Positions 18,244-25,990 of a stretch of 64,000 nucleotides of DNA are shown here, in pieces (the stretch's first letter is position 1; every line of letters begins with the position of its first letter). Where the stretch lies: contig CAWHHZ010000009.1 in NCBI GenBank assembly GCA_963829355.1, positions 305,580 to 369,579 on the forward strand. The letters are read 5' to 3'. Source of the stretch: CAWHHZ01 sp963829355 (lineage in GTDB: Bacteria > Acidobacteriota > Thermoanaerobaculia > Gp7-AA8 > JAHWKK01). The notes beneath the pieces are model-generated. The model saw nothing but the letters and a program-made list of their open reading frames with translations. It did no database searches and was not told where the DNA came from. The position numbers were made by a program, and so were the translations under genes.

Positions 18244-19308
18244 TTGACCAAACACACTTCCTACCGCGACGCAGGCGTCGACATCGACGCGCAGGACGAG
18301 GCTCTCGGACAGGTGCGCACGCTCGTCCGCGACACCTACAGTCCGGAGGTGCTCTCAGACCTCGGTCTTTTCGGGGGGCTTTACCGCGCCTCCTTTCCGG
18401 ACTGCGAATCCCCGATCCTCGTCACCTCGACCGATGGCGTCGGGACGAAGCTGCGCGTTGCCGCGGAGATGAAGATCCACGACACTGTCGGCGGAGATCT
18501 GGTCAATCACTGCATCAACGACATTCTCGTTCAGGGTGCGAGACCGCTCTTCTTTCTCGACTACTTCGCAACCGGGAAGCTCCAGCCTTCCGTCATGGTA
18601 GAGGTGGTCCGCGGGATGGCCCGCGCGTGCAAGGAGAATGGGACGGCTCTCATCGGAGGTGAGACTGCCGAGATGCCGGGCTTCTATGCGGGCGGCGAAT
18701 ATGACGTGGCAGGATTCGTCGTCGGAGTCGTCGATGAAAAACATCTGATCGACGGGAGCAGGGTCGCCGCGGGCGATGTCCTGATCGGACTCCCCTCGAC
18801 GGGGCTCCATACCAACGGATACTCGCTCGCACGGAAGATCCTCGCTGACAACGGAGTCGATCTCCAGAGCATCGTGGAAGCGGCCGGCGGGAAGGTCGGC
18901 GAAGTTCTTCTCCAACACCACCAGAGCTACCTCAAACCGCTGCTTCCACTGGTCGAGGACGATCTGGTTCATGCGATGGCCCACATCACCGGCGGAGGTC
19001 TGACCGATAATCTTCCCCGCGTTCTCTCCGGAAAGTTCGACGCGAAGGTGAGACTGGGATCATGGGATGTGGAACCGATCTTCCGCTATCTGGTGACGAC
19101 CGGGGGAGTCGAGCAGGACGAGGCGCTGCGCGTCTTCAACATGGGCATCGGCATGGTGCTCATCGTTGCTCCTGACTCGGTTACCGAGGTGTCCCGCAGA
19201 CTGGAGATCGCAAGACAGAAGTTCTATTTCATCGGCAACGTCGTTGAGGGGACCGGAGAGGTCCGGTACGACGTTCCTCCGAGCGGATTTCCTTCCTGGA
19301 TCGGATGA
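18244..19308 (+). CDS. purM: Phosphoribosylformylglycinamidine cyclo-ligase
   Basis: AIR synthetase: closes formylglycinamidine ribotide to aminoimidazole ribotide with ATP in purine synthesis. The 354-residue protein shows YRDAGVDIDAQDEAL at the start, VTSTDGVGTKLRVA, the dimer-interface GGETAEMPGFYAGGEYDVAGF, LPSTGLHTNGYSLARK and HITGGGLTDNLPRVL. The start is TTG at 18244 with GGAG seven bases upstream. Its stop overlaps the purN ATG (ATGA at 19305), so both purine genes are coupled. Confidence 0.95.
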   Translation: MTKHTSYRDAGVDIDAQDEALGQVRTLVRDTYSPEVLSDLGLFGGLYRASFPDCESPILVTSTDGVGTKLRVAAEMKIHDTVGGDLVNHCINDILVQGARPLFFLDYFATGKLQPSVMVEVVRGMARACKENGTALIGGETAEMPGFYAGGEYDVAGFVVGVVDEKHLIDGSRVAAGDVLIGLPSTGLHTNGYSLARKILADNGVDLQSIVEAAGGKVGEVLLQHHQSYLKPLLPLVEDDLVHAMAHITGGGLTDNLPRVLSGKFDAKVRLGSWDVEPIFRYLVTTGGVEQDEALRVFNMGIGMVLIVAPDSVTEVSRRLEIARQKFYFIGNVVEGTGEVRYDVPPSGFPSWIG

Positions 19309-19911
19309 GCAGACGGCTGGCGGTCCTGCTCTCGGGACGCGGATCGAATTTCGTGGCGATCCACGACGCAATTGTGCGCGGAGATCTCGATGCCGAGATC
19401 GCGCTCGTCCTGTCGAATCGCGCCGACGCGCCGGGACTCGACAAGGCCCGGTCGCTCGGATACGACGCCGTCGGGCATCCCTCATCGCGATTTTTCCGAC
19501 CGTTCGGCTCATGAGGAAGCCGTTGCCGCGGCGATCGAATCGAGAAACGTCGACGTGATCGTTCTCGCCGGCTACATGCGCCTGCTCGGATCCGGATTCG
19601 TCAAGCGCTTCAGACACAGGATCGTCAACATTCATCCATCGCTGCTCCCATCGTTTCCGGGTGTCGACGCGCAGCAGCAGGCGTGGGAGCATGGAGTGAA
19701 GATCTCGGGATGCACCGTCCATTTTGTCGACGAGGGTCTCGACAGCGGACCGATCATCGTGCAGAAAGCGGTTCCGGTACTCGATGGCGACACCGAGAAC
19801 GATCTCGCCGCGCGAATTCTCGAACAGGAGCACATTGCCTATGTCGAAGCTCTCCAGCGCCTCTGCAGCGAACCGTGGCGAATCGAGGGCCGGCGGGTGG
19901 TGTTTGGGTGA
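19305..19911 (+). CDS. purN: Phosphoribosylglycinamide formyltransferase, one apparent frameshift
   Basis: GAR transformylase: moves a formyl group from 10-formyl-THF to GAR. The N-terminal part (RLAVLLSGRGSNFVAIHDAI, VLSNRADAPGLDKARSLG) starts at ATG 19305. The frame shifts in the stretch 19478-19494, after which the other frame gives DFSDRSAHEEAVAAAIE, VIVLAGYMRLLGSGFV, the catalytic NIHPSLLPSFPG and GCTVHFVDEGLDSGPIIVQ. Joined, the protein is about 202 residues, normal for PurN. All active-site motifs are intact, so a base-call error is more likely than gene death. Directly downstream is an unusual inverted repeat array. Confidence 0.9.
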
Positions 19912-19914
19912 AGA

Positions 19915-20111
19915 AGGTTCAGAGGTTCAGAGGGTTCAGAGGATCAGAGGTTCAAGGGTTCAGAGGATCAGGAGGTTCAGAGGTTCAAGAGATGTAGAGT
20001 ACGAGCGGCTGGATTGCCCACAGGGACAGTCCTTCAACTCCTGGACCTCCGAGCTCCTGAACTCCTTAATCGCTGAACTCCTGAACTCCTGAACCTCTGA
20101 ACTCCTGAACC
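19915..20111. repeat. Inverted arrays of short GGTTCAGA-type repeats
   Basis: The left arm (19915-19993) is built of 8-10 base units around GGTTCAGAG, the right arm (about 20031-20111) of the complementary CTGAACTCCT/CTGAACCTC units. They could fold into one long imperfect hairpin. The element lies between the convergent purN and carboxypeptidase genes. It has the same architecture as the repeat arrays at 25668 and 35183 but uses different units. Confidence 0.85.
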
Positions 20112-20122
20112 CGCTTCTCCTC

Positions 20123-21265
20123 TTAGTCGAACGGCCAGATCGCCGACCAGGTTCTGGCGAACCAGCCGGCTCTCTCGACGCTGTTTGCGGCCAGTGCGGG
20201 AACTTTCGCGACCGGCTTTCCGTCTTTCCTGACGATGGCCCAACCAACCTGCTGGCCCTTGGATATAGGCGCCTTGACGGCCGTGGCACTGACCTGGACA
20301 TCGATATTCGGCTTGTTGTTTTTCGAGACCGTCATCGGTACGGTTCTTCCCGCGACGACTGGAACAGTGTCTATCTTCCCTTCGCCTACCGGAACGGCTT
20401 TCGAGAGCGACTTGCCGGCCTGCACCGGCTCGATCCGCTGATACTCGGCAAAGGCCTCGTCGAACAGGCGCGCGGCTGAGCCGAAGTTGTCACGCTTGTT
20501 CCTCGAGCCCATGACGACACCGACGAGCTCCATGTCCCCCTTCTTCGCCGAAGCGGTCACGCAGAATCCAGCCTTCTCGTGGTATCCAGTCTTGATTCCG
20601 GTTGCCAGCGGATAGTCCTTCAACAGATGGTTCGGGTTGTACATCGTGAACGCGCCATCCCGGAACGGCATCGTCTGGGTGACGGCGAGCTTCCGCATCG
20701 ATTCGTGCTCCATCAGCTTCGATCCGAGGACGGCGAGGTCGTACGGACACATCACGTCGTCCTGTTCCTCGCCCCTCGCTGGGAGACCGTGAGGACTGTG
20801 ATACTCGGTGTGCTCGAGTTTCAACTCCTTCGCCTTCTGGTTCATCAGTCGAACGAACGACTGCTCGTTACCGGCAACCTTCTCTGCCAGAGCCATCGCC
20901 GCGTCATTGGCGGAATGAACCATCGTGGCCGCAACGAGATCTCTCACCGGAAAGACTTCCCCCTGCTTGAGATAGACCTGCGATCCGCCCATCTTGCTCG
21001 CGTGCGCGCTGACTTCCACCGGCGTATCCCAGGATAGATTGCCGGAGCTGATTTGATCGAGGACGACCAGCAGCGTCATCATCTTCGTCATCGACGCGAT
21101 CGGCCGCGGCTCGTGAGGATTCTCGGCATGGAGGACAGCCCCGGTCACGGGATCCATGACGATCGCTGCGGTGTATGGTGGAGGGGTCTGCGCGAGCGCC
21201 AGAGGTGAGCACAGCAGCAGCAGCAGGATCAAGATCGACGTCATTCGTGTGGGTGTCACCTGCAC
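20123..21265 (-). CDS. D-alanyl-D-alanine carboxypeptidase (S11 family, PBP5/6-like)
   Basis: Trims the terminal D-Ala from peptidoglycan pentapeptides in the periplasm. The 380-residue protein has a signal peptide (ILILLLLLCSPLALA), the active-site SxxK in ASMTKMMTLL, SxN in VHSANDAAMAL and KTG in ATGIKTGYHEKAGFC. The C-terminal beta domain (DVQVSATAVKAPISKGQQVG) follows, ending in AGWFARTWSAIWPFD, compatible with a membrane-binding amphipathic helix. The start is GTG 21265 with AGGAG just upstream; a GTG two codons later would also work. It is monocistronic. Confidence 0.93.
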   Translation of the reverse strand: MQVTPTRMTSILILLLLLCSPLALAQTPPPYTAAIVMDPVTGAVLHAENPHEPRPIASMTKMMTLLVVLDQISSGNLSWDTPVEVSAHASKMGGSQVYLKQGEVFPVRDLVAATMVHSANDAAMALAEKVAGNEQSFVRLMNQKAKELKLEHTEYHSPHGLPARGEEQDDVMCPYDLAVLGSKLMEHESMRKLAVTQTMPFRDGAFTMYNPNHLLKDYPLATGIKTGYHEKAGFCVTASAKKGDMELVGVVMGSRNKRDNFGSAARLFDEAFAEYQRIEPVQAGKSLSKAVPVGEGKIDTVPVVAGRTVPMTVSKNNKPNIDVQVSATAVKAPISKGQQVGWAIVRKDGKPVAKVPALAANSVERAGWFARTWSAIWPFD

Positions 21266-21536
21266 AACTCCTTACTTGTCAGTGTCCGGCCCCGGGCTTC
21301 CTCTCACATCGGCCTGCCATCGGCCCTTTTGAAGGCCCCGGGGTGTGATGAGAGTCGTGAGCAATTTCCACACCGGCACATTTGGCGCGACCGGGTCCAC
21401 CGGGGCGGTCTCAATCCGCGAAAGTGTACGCGGTAGAACCTTCGACTGGCGATCTGAATCATCGCCGTGTGCACCGCGGACCCGCATTCCTGAATGATTC
21501 CGAGGGAAGACGGAACCGGAGCAGCCGAGTTGCCGT

Positions 21537-21821
21537 TCAGCTTTCGTCAGCTTTGCGACGCCGGCGACGCTTCGGCAAAGAGGCCATGGGAGTCCAGTCG
21601 GTCTCATGCAGCACCACCGGCTCTTCTTCCTTCGGCCATTGATCGACCGGTATGTAGTAGTAGCCGTCTCCGAGGACGCGAACCTTGGTCGTCAAATCGC
21701 GCAGACTCTTGCAGAGCCCTTTTCGCCCCCGCAGGCTCCTCTTTTCGACGACCACTCCGGTCGATTCGCCGACTCCTGCATAGATGTTGATCTCAGCACA
21801 CAACGTATTGACCAGTGACAT
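21537..21821 (-). CDS. Hypothetical 94-residue protein
   Basis: I do not recognise this protein. The beginning (MSLVNTLCAEINIYAGVGESTG) and middle (KSLRDLTTKVRVLGDGYYYIP) look like folded protein and use codons similar to neighbours, while the C-terminus is a basic tail (LPKRRRRRKAD). No good ribosome site is seen before ATG 21821. It lies between the carboxypeptidase gene and the B12-type regulator on the same strand. It might be non-coding. Confidence 0.4.
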   Translation of the reverse strand: MSLVNTLCAEINIYAGVGESTGVVVEKRSLRGRKGLCKSLRDLTTKVRVLGDGYYYIPVDQWPKEEEPVVLHETDWTPMASLPKRRRRRKADES

Positions 21822-21858
21822 GAATTCACATTAGAAGCAAAACTCACGCCGGACATTT

Positions 21859-22710
21859 TCAAGTGCTTTTGCCGCGACCTTTCAGATACGCCTCAAAACC
21901 CTTCAGCGTGCGGAAACGGCGATATTTCCTCTCTTCCTCCGGCCCGCCACGCGCCCAGCTACCCCCTGCGGCCGCCTCGATCCCGAGCGACGTGCAGAGC
22001 TCGAGAACCTCCTCGAATTCTTCCGAATCAAAGAAGGAACGGTTCCGCGCTGTAAGAAGAAGAAGCTCGGGCCGCAGGTTTTGCAGCATATGCATCAGCG
22101 ACTCCCACGGCAGGTTCGCTCCGAGGTCGTGAACCTCCCAACGGTTCCACTCGAGAATGAGCTTCACGAACCGAAGCGGAAGATCGTGCTGCTCCGTCGG
22201 TGGGCAGCCGAGCAGGGCGACGCCCACGGGCTGATCAATCCGCACCACGCTCTGTCGCGAAAGAATCTCTTCGACGATCTTCGTGGCGCGATGCTCCTCG
22301 TCAATGCCGACCTTCCCTTCGTCCCACAACTCACCGATCCGGCGCATCACTGCACCGACCAGCTGGTCGAGCACCACGACCCGGTCGGGCGCATTCGAAA
22401 GATCCGTGGCGATCAGCCCGTCGGCCACGGCACGATCGCCACGCACGAGGGCTTCCAGAAGGGCGTCAAAGGAGGTTTGACCATCGGCCAGCGTGACACT
22501 CGTGACGGGAAGCGGAGGAAGAGCGTCCGTTGGTAGATCGAGCTCCCAGGCGAACTCGTAGATGTCCTCGATCCGGTACCGGCGGTGCCCCCCGAGAGTC
22601 TTCACTGCCTTCAGGAGGCCCTGTCCGGTCCACCGCTTCACGGTCGATACGCCGACACCGAGAGCGTCGGCCACCATCGAAGAGGTCCAGTTCGGAGTTT
22701 GAGAAGACAT
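21859..22710 (-). CDS. CarH/LitR-type MerR regulator with cobalamin-binding photosensory domain
   Basis: A 283-residue regulator in three parts. The N-terminal MerR-type winged helix (about 8-60) shows SMVADALGVGVSTVKRWTGQGLL and GGHRRYRIEDIYEF. A helical-bundle domain (about 80-170) contains LWDEGKVGIDEEH, an exact W-x9-EH motif, the signature that caps adenosylcobalamin in CarH photoreceptors. A B12-binding domain (about 175-270) has ExHxxG in WEVHDLGANLP (His194), the lower-ligand motif. In CarH, AdoCbl-bound tetramers repress in the dark and light breaks them up. The gene is divergent from two PYP homologues with only 150 bases between, so it is their probable regulator. Light response is inferred, not shown. 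Confidence 0.85.
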   Translation of the reverse strand: MSSQTPNWTSSMVADALGVGVSTVKRWTGQGLLKAVKTLGGHRRYRIEDIYEFAWELDLPTDALPPLPVTSVTLADGQTSFDALLEALVRGDRAVADGLIATDLSNAPDRVVVLDQLVGAVMRRIGELWDEGKVGIDEEHRATKIVEEILSRQSVVRIDQPVGVALLGCPPTEQHDLPLRFVKLILEWNRWEVHDLGANLPWESLMHMLQNLRPELLLLTARNRSFFDSEEFEEVLELCTSLGIEAAAGGSWARGGPEEERKYRRFRTLKGFEAYLKGRGKST

Positions 22711-22860
22711 AGTGGCGATCGGCAGACGTCAATCTACCTTCTGTGCACGAGACGGTTCAAGAGCTCGACGGAAAACACGCGACGTCCCATCTTCTTTCGT
22801 GGGAATACAAACCGTATTGTAGCACTTAAATCGTTCAAAACGTCCAGAACGGAGATCGCC

Positions 22861-23265
22861 ATGACAACTTCCACCACAAACTCCGCCGCAACCGACCTGA
22901 AGGAAATCGAGAAGATCCAGCAGATGGGAGAAGAGGACCTCAACCGTCTCCCCTTCGGTGCGATCCGACTCGACCAGAACGGCAGGATCCTCAGCTACAA
23001 CAATGCTGAGGCGCGACTCACCGGGCGACAGGCGGCCCAGGTCGTCGGACGACACTTCTTCGAGGAAGTCGCACCGTGCACGAACGTGCGCGAGTTTGCC
23101 GGCAGATACCGCGAAGGAGTCGAGAAAGGGAGCCTCCATGTGATCTTCCCGTACCGCTTCGACTTCAAGATGGAGCCGAGGGACGTTACGGTAACGCTCT
23201 TCTACAGCTCTCAGACGAAGTCCGGCTGGGTCTTCGTGCGTGAATCGAAGGCAGACAGTGAATGA
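22861..23265 (+). CDS. Photoactive yellow protein homologue 1 (PAS photoreceptor)
   Basis: A 134-residue PAS-fold protein aligning without gaps with the chromophore region of Halorhodospira PYP (from memory of that sequence). Conserved are LPFGAIRLDQNGRILSYNNAE, TGR, and HFFEEVAPCTNVREF. The residues equivalent to PYP Tyr42, Glu46, Thr50, Arg52 and the p-coumarate-binding Cys69 are Tyr46, Glu50, Thr54, Arg56 and Cys73. The C-terminal strand GWVFV matches YWVFV. So the whole chromophore pocket is kept, and a thioester-linked p-coumarate is plausible. ATG 22861 has GGAG eight bases upstream. It leads a likely operon with a second PYP and a YihY membrane protein, and faces a CarH-like regulator. 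Confidence 0.9.
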   Translation: MTTSTTNSAATDLKEIEKIQQMGEEDLNRLPFGAIRLDQNGRILSYNNAEARLTGRQAAQVVGRHFFEEVAPCTNVREFAGRYREGVEKGSLHVIFPYRFDFKMEPRDVTVTLFYSSQTKSGWVFVRESKADSE

Positions 23266-23330
23266 CCATCGCGGCCGCATCCGAGCAGGAGGTCCAGGAA
23301 AAACATTGATGCGGCCGGAAGGAGCAAACG

Positions 23331-23723
23331 TTGAGCGTTCAGAAGATTGATGTCACGGCCGATCAGCTCGGTAACGAGGTGGGCTATATGACTCCGGAGG
23401 AGCTCGATGCGCTTCCGTTCGGTGTCATCCGCCTCGACGAGCGGGGAATGGTCAATACCTACAACCGGTACGAGGAGTCGTTCGCCCACCATGATCGCAA
23501 CGAGGTCATCGGCAAAAACTTCTTCACCGACGTTGCACCCTGCACCAGCGTGAGACAGTTCCGAGGCGCGTTCGAGAATGCGGTCAAGCGGGGGCAGTTG
23601 AGCGAGATCTTCGATTTCACGTTCCGTTTCCCCGAGGGAGAAAGGAAAGTGAGGATCAGAATGATCTCGACCGAACACGGTGGACGCGGCGTATGGATTT
23701 TCGTCACGCCTCTGGAGCACTGA
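23331..23723 (+). CDS. Photoactive yellow protein homologue 2, with altered pocket
   Basis: A 130-residue PYP-like protein: LDALPFGVIRLDERGMVNTY, then EVIGKNFFTDVAPCTSVRQF, and a closing GVWIFVTP. The chromophore Cys (Cys71), Tyr44 and Glu48 are present, but the equivalents of Thr50 and Arg52 are Ala52 and His54. Thr50 supports the phenolate hydrogen-bond network and Arg52 gates the pocket in PYP, so this copy would be expected to have a shifted absorption or different photocycle. It starts at TTG 23331 with AAGGAG upstream, 65 bases after copy 1. The two copies probably arose by duplication and then diverged. Confidence 0.88.
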   Translation: MSVQKIDVTADQLGNEVGYMTPEELDALPFGVIRLDERGMVNTYNRYEESFAHHDRNEVIGKNFFTDVAPCTSVRQFRGAFENAVKRGQLSEIFDFTFRFPEGERKVRIRMISTEHGGRGVWIFVTPLEH

Positions 23724-23744
23724 TCCGGCGAGGCGGCACGACCG

Positions 23745-24887
23745 TTGAACCGGCACAGTCCCGTGGCACCAACGGAATCGGTAAACTTCAGACGACTCGG
23801 CGGAGATCTCAAGACCTCCTACCGTGAATGGCAGGAGGACAACGCCCCGCAATACGCCGGTGCCATTGCCTTCTATACGATCCTCTCCCTCGCCCCCCTC
23901 CTCGTCTTTGCCGTGACCCTCGCCGGGATCGCGTTCGAAGCCGAGGCGGCGCGCGGAGAGATCGTGACATCCGTCCAGCAGTACGTCGGCAGGGGTGCGG
24001 CCGAAATGGTGCAGGAAGTCATTCGCAACGCCTCTTCTCGAGAAGGCGGAGTCTTCGCGACGATTCTCGGCTTCATTCTGCTCGCGTTCGGTGCATCCCG
24101 AATCTTCCAGCAGCTCAAGATTGCCCTGAATCAGATCCTCGACGTGCCTACCTCGAAAAAGGGCGGCTTCGTAAAACTGGTCATGGATCGACTCTTCGCC
24201 ATTCTCGCCGTGGCTGGCGTCGGCGTGTTCCTGATGGCTTCGATCATCGCTAGTGCCGTTCTGAACCGGATCGGTGACGCACTCCCCATACCCGGCGGTT
24301 CGATCCTCTGGCAGGCGATCAGCAGCATGGTTTCTCTCGCACTGATTGCCACCGTCTTCGCGCTGATCTTCCGCTATCTTCCCGATACCGATATCCCCTG
24401 GAAACATGTCTGGGAAGGGGCGATCTTCACCGCCGCCCTCTTTGTGATCGGTCAGCTCGCCATCAGCATCTATCTGTCGAGATCCGATCCCGGATCGAGC
24501 TTCGGGACCGCGGGACCCGTGATCGTCATCCTGGTCTGGATCTACTTCACGACGGTCATCCTCTTCTTCGGCGCGGAGTTCATGGAAGTACGTTGCCGGA
24601 GGCATCCCGATTATGCAAAGCGGAAGCTCGCCCCCCGGGAAGCTCATCCAGACGACACCGCCAGCGCGCATCAGGTATCCGCAGCGCCGCAACCCGGAGC
24701 CGGAGTAGCTTTGGCCTCTGCGACGGGGCCTCCGCCAGACACGTCCAGGGGTGGAACAGGACTCAAAGTCGCCGGTTCTGCGGCGCTCGGAGGATGCGCC
24801 GGACTTGTCGTCGGTCTCGGCTCCGCGATGCTCGGGCTGCTGATCGGGTCAGTAAAGCTGACGGGCAAACTGCTCGGGCGCCGCTGA
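23745..24887 (+). CDS. YihY/BrkB-family inner-membrane protein
   Basis: A 380-residue multi-pass membrane protein. The family core is clear: PQYAGAIAFYTILSLAPLLVFAVTL, ILGFILLAFGASRIFQQLKIALN, and FRYLPDTDIPWKHVWEGAIFTAALF, then ILVWIYFTTVILFFGAEFMEV. About six transmembrane segments precede a polar linker (HPDDTASAHQVSAAPQPG) and a final glycine-rich hydrophobic segment. YihY proteins (formerly called RNase BN) have no proven transport substrate. The TTG at 23745 lies 21 bases after PYP copy 2, so it may be in the light-sensing operon. Whether it is an output or only a neighbour is unknown. Confidence 0.85.
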   Translation: MNRHSPVAPTESVNFRRLGGDLKTSYREWQEDNAPQYAGAIAFYTILSLAPLLVFAVTLAGIAFEAEAARGEIVTSVQQYVGRGAAEMVQEVIRNASSREGGVFATILGFILLAFGASRIFQQLKIALNQILDVPTSKKGGFVKLVMDRLFAILAVAGVGVFLMASIIASAVLNRIGDALPIPGGSILWQAISSMVSLALIATVFALIFRYLPDTDIPWKHVWEGAIFTAALFVIGQLAISIYLSRSDPGSSFGTAGPVIVILVWIYFTTVILFFGAEFMEVRCRRHPDYAKRKLAPREAHPDDTASAHQVSAAPQPGAGVALASATGPPPDTSRGGTGLKVAGSAALGGCAGLVVGLGSAMLGLLIGSVKLTGKLLGRR

Positions 24888-24947
24888 GAGGTCGCAGCCG
24901 CGCATTCGTCAGTTCCGTCCACCGACAACTCCAGTACAATCGCCCCC

Positions 24948-25664
24948 ATGAGCTCCGAAGATCTCGCGACGGGTGAACGCAAGAGCGGCGTGAATGACAT
25001 CCCTTCGCGATGGAAAATCATCACCATTCTGTCGCTCGTGGTCGTCGCGATCGCGGCCGCTCTGGTCGCCTACCGCTCAGGGCAGCTCGATCCGGCCGCC
25101 GCGGCGGACTGGCTGAAGTCGGTTCGCGGCTCATGGTGGGCGCCACTGGCGTTTGTCGGAATGTATACGGTTTTCAACATCCTGCTCCTGCCGGGCACCA
25201 TTCTCTCCCTGACCGCCGGAGTCGTCTGGGGTTGGCTCCAGGGCGGACTCTGGGTTCTCCTGGCATCCACCATCGCTTCTGCCGTCCCATATTTTATCGC
25301 CCGGTCGGGCTCCGCATGGATCGAGAAACTGATTGGCGGAAAAGCGGGCAAACTCCACGAGAAGCTCCAGAACGAAGGCTTCGTCACACTTCTCCTGCTT
25401 CGGCTCGTTCCGATCGTCCCGTACAACCTGCTGAACTACGCCGCGGGACTCGCCGGGATCCGGCCACGCGATTATCTGCTTGCAACCTTCATCGGCACGA
25501 TTCCAGGAATCTTCATCTTCACCTATCTCGCCGATTCGATCGCCGCAGGAGTGCTCAGCCCCGGCGACGCCTTCCTACGCATCCTCCTTGCAGGAGTCCT
25601 CCTCGGAGCACTCGTCCTGTCCGGACGCCTCCTGGCCGGACGGGTGAAACGACGAATAGAATGA
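24948..25664 (+). CDS. TVP38/TMEM64 (DedA-like) membrane protein
   Basis: A 238-residue VTT-domain protein. Features: FNILLLPGTILSLTAGVVWG with the re-entrant helix motif, ASAVPYFIARSGSAWIEKLIGG, and the conserved LRLVPIVPYNLLNYAAGLAGI, then FIGTIPGIFIFTYLADS. DedA/TVP38 proteins are proposed lipid scramblases or undecaprenyl-phosphate flippases; the exact role here is unknown. ATG 24948 has no Shine-Dalgarno sequence, but TACAAT at 24935-24940 would place transcription at or near the start codon, suggesting a leaderless message. Confidence 0.85.
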   Translation: MSSEDLATGERKSGVNDIPSRWKIITILSLVVVAIAAALVAYRSGQLDPAAAADWLKSVRGSWWAPLAFVGMYTVFNILLLPGTILSLTAGVVWGWLQGGLWVLLASTIASAVPYFIARSGSAWIEKLIGGKAGKLHEKLQNEGFVTLLLLRLVPIVPYNLLNYAAGLAGIRPRDYLLATFIGTIPGIFIFTYLADSIAAGVLSPGDAFLRILLAGVLLGALVLSGRLLAGRVKRRIE

Positions 25665-25667
25665 GGA

Positions 25668-25976
25668 CAGTCGTCAGTCGACAGACAACAGTCGTCAGAT
25701 GGAGTCATTAGTCGTTAGTCGTTGGTCGTGGTGATTGGTCGTTGGTTGCGGGGGTCTGTCATTCCGAAGGAGCGCCTCCGGCGCGACTGAGGAATCTGGG
25801 CGAGGGTTTGGACATATCCTTCCCCCACCCAGATTCCTCGCTGCGCTCGGAATGACAGGTTTGCCGACAGAAACGACTGCTGATCACGCGCACTCACAAT
25901 TCCAACGACTGACGACTGATGACTGATGACCGACGACTGTTGACTGACGACTGACGACTGTCGACTGTCGACTGAA
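25668..25976. repeat. Composite inverted repeat: heptamer arrays flanking a palindromic family-2 repeat
   Basis: The left arm (about 25670-25745) is made of units such as GTCGTCA, GTCGACA and TTAGTCG. The right arm (about 25897-25973) has the complementary units GACTGACGACTGATGACTGA. Between them (25758-25857) lies a second palindrome opening GTCATTCCGAAGGAGCG and closing CGCTCGGAATGAC. The stretch fills the gap between the TVP38 gene and tal and codes for no credible protein. Confidence 0.85.
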
Positions 25977-25990
25977 AAGGAGCCACACAC

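Noticed and set aside
19915..20111. Possible CRISPR array
   Set aside because: Units are 7-10 bases, without spacers, and are arranged as inverted arms; no cas genes are present.
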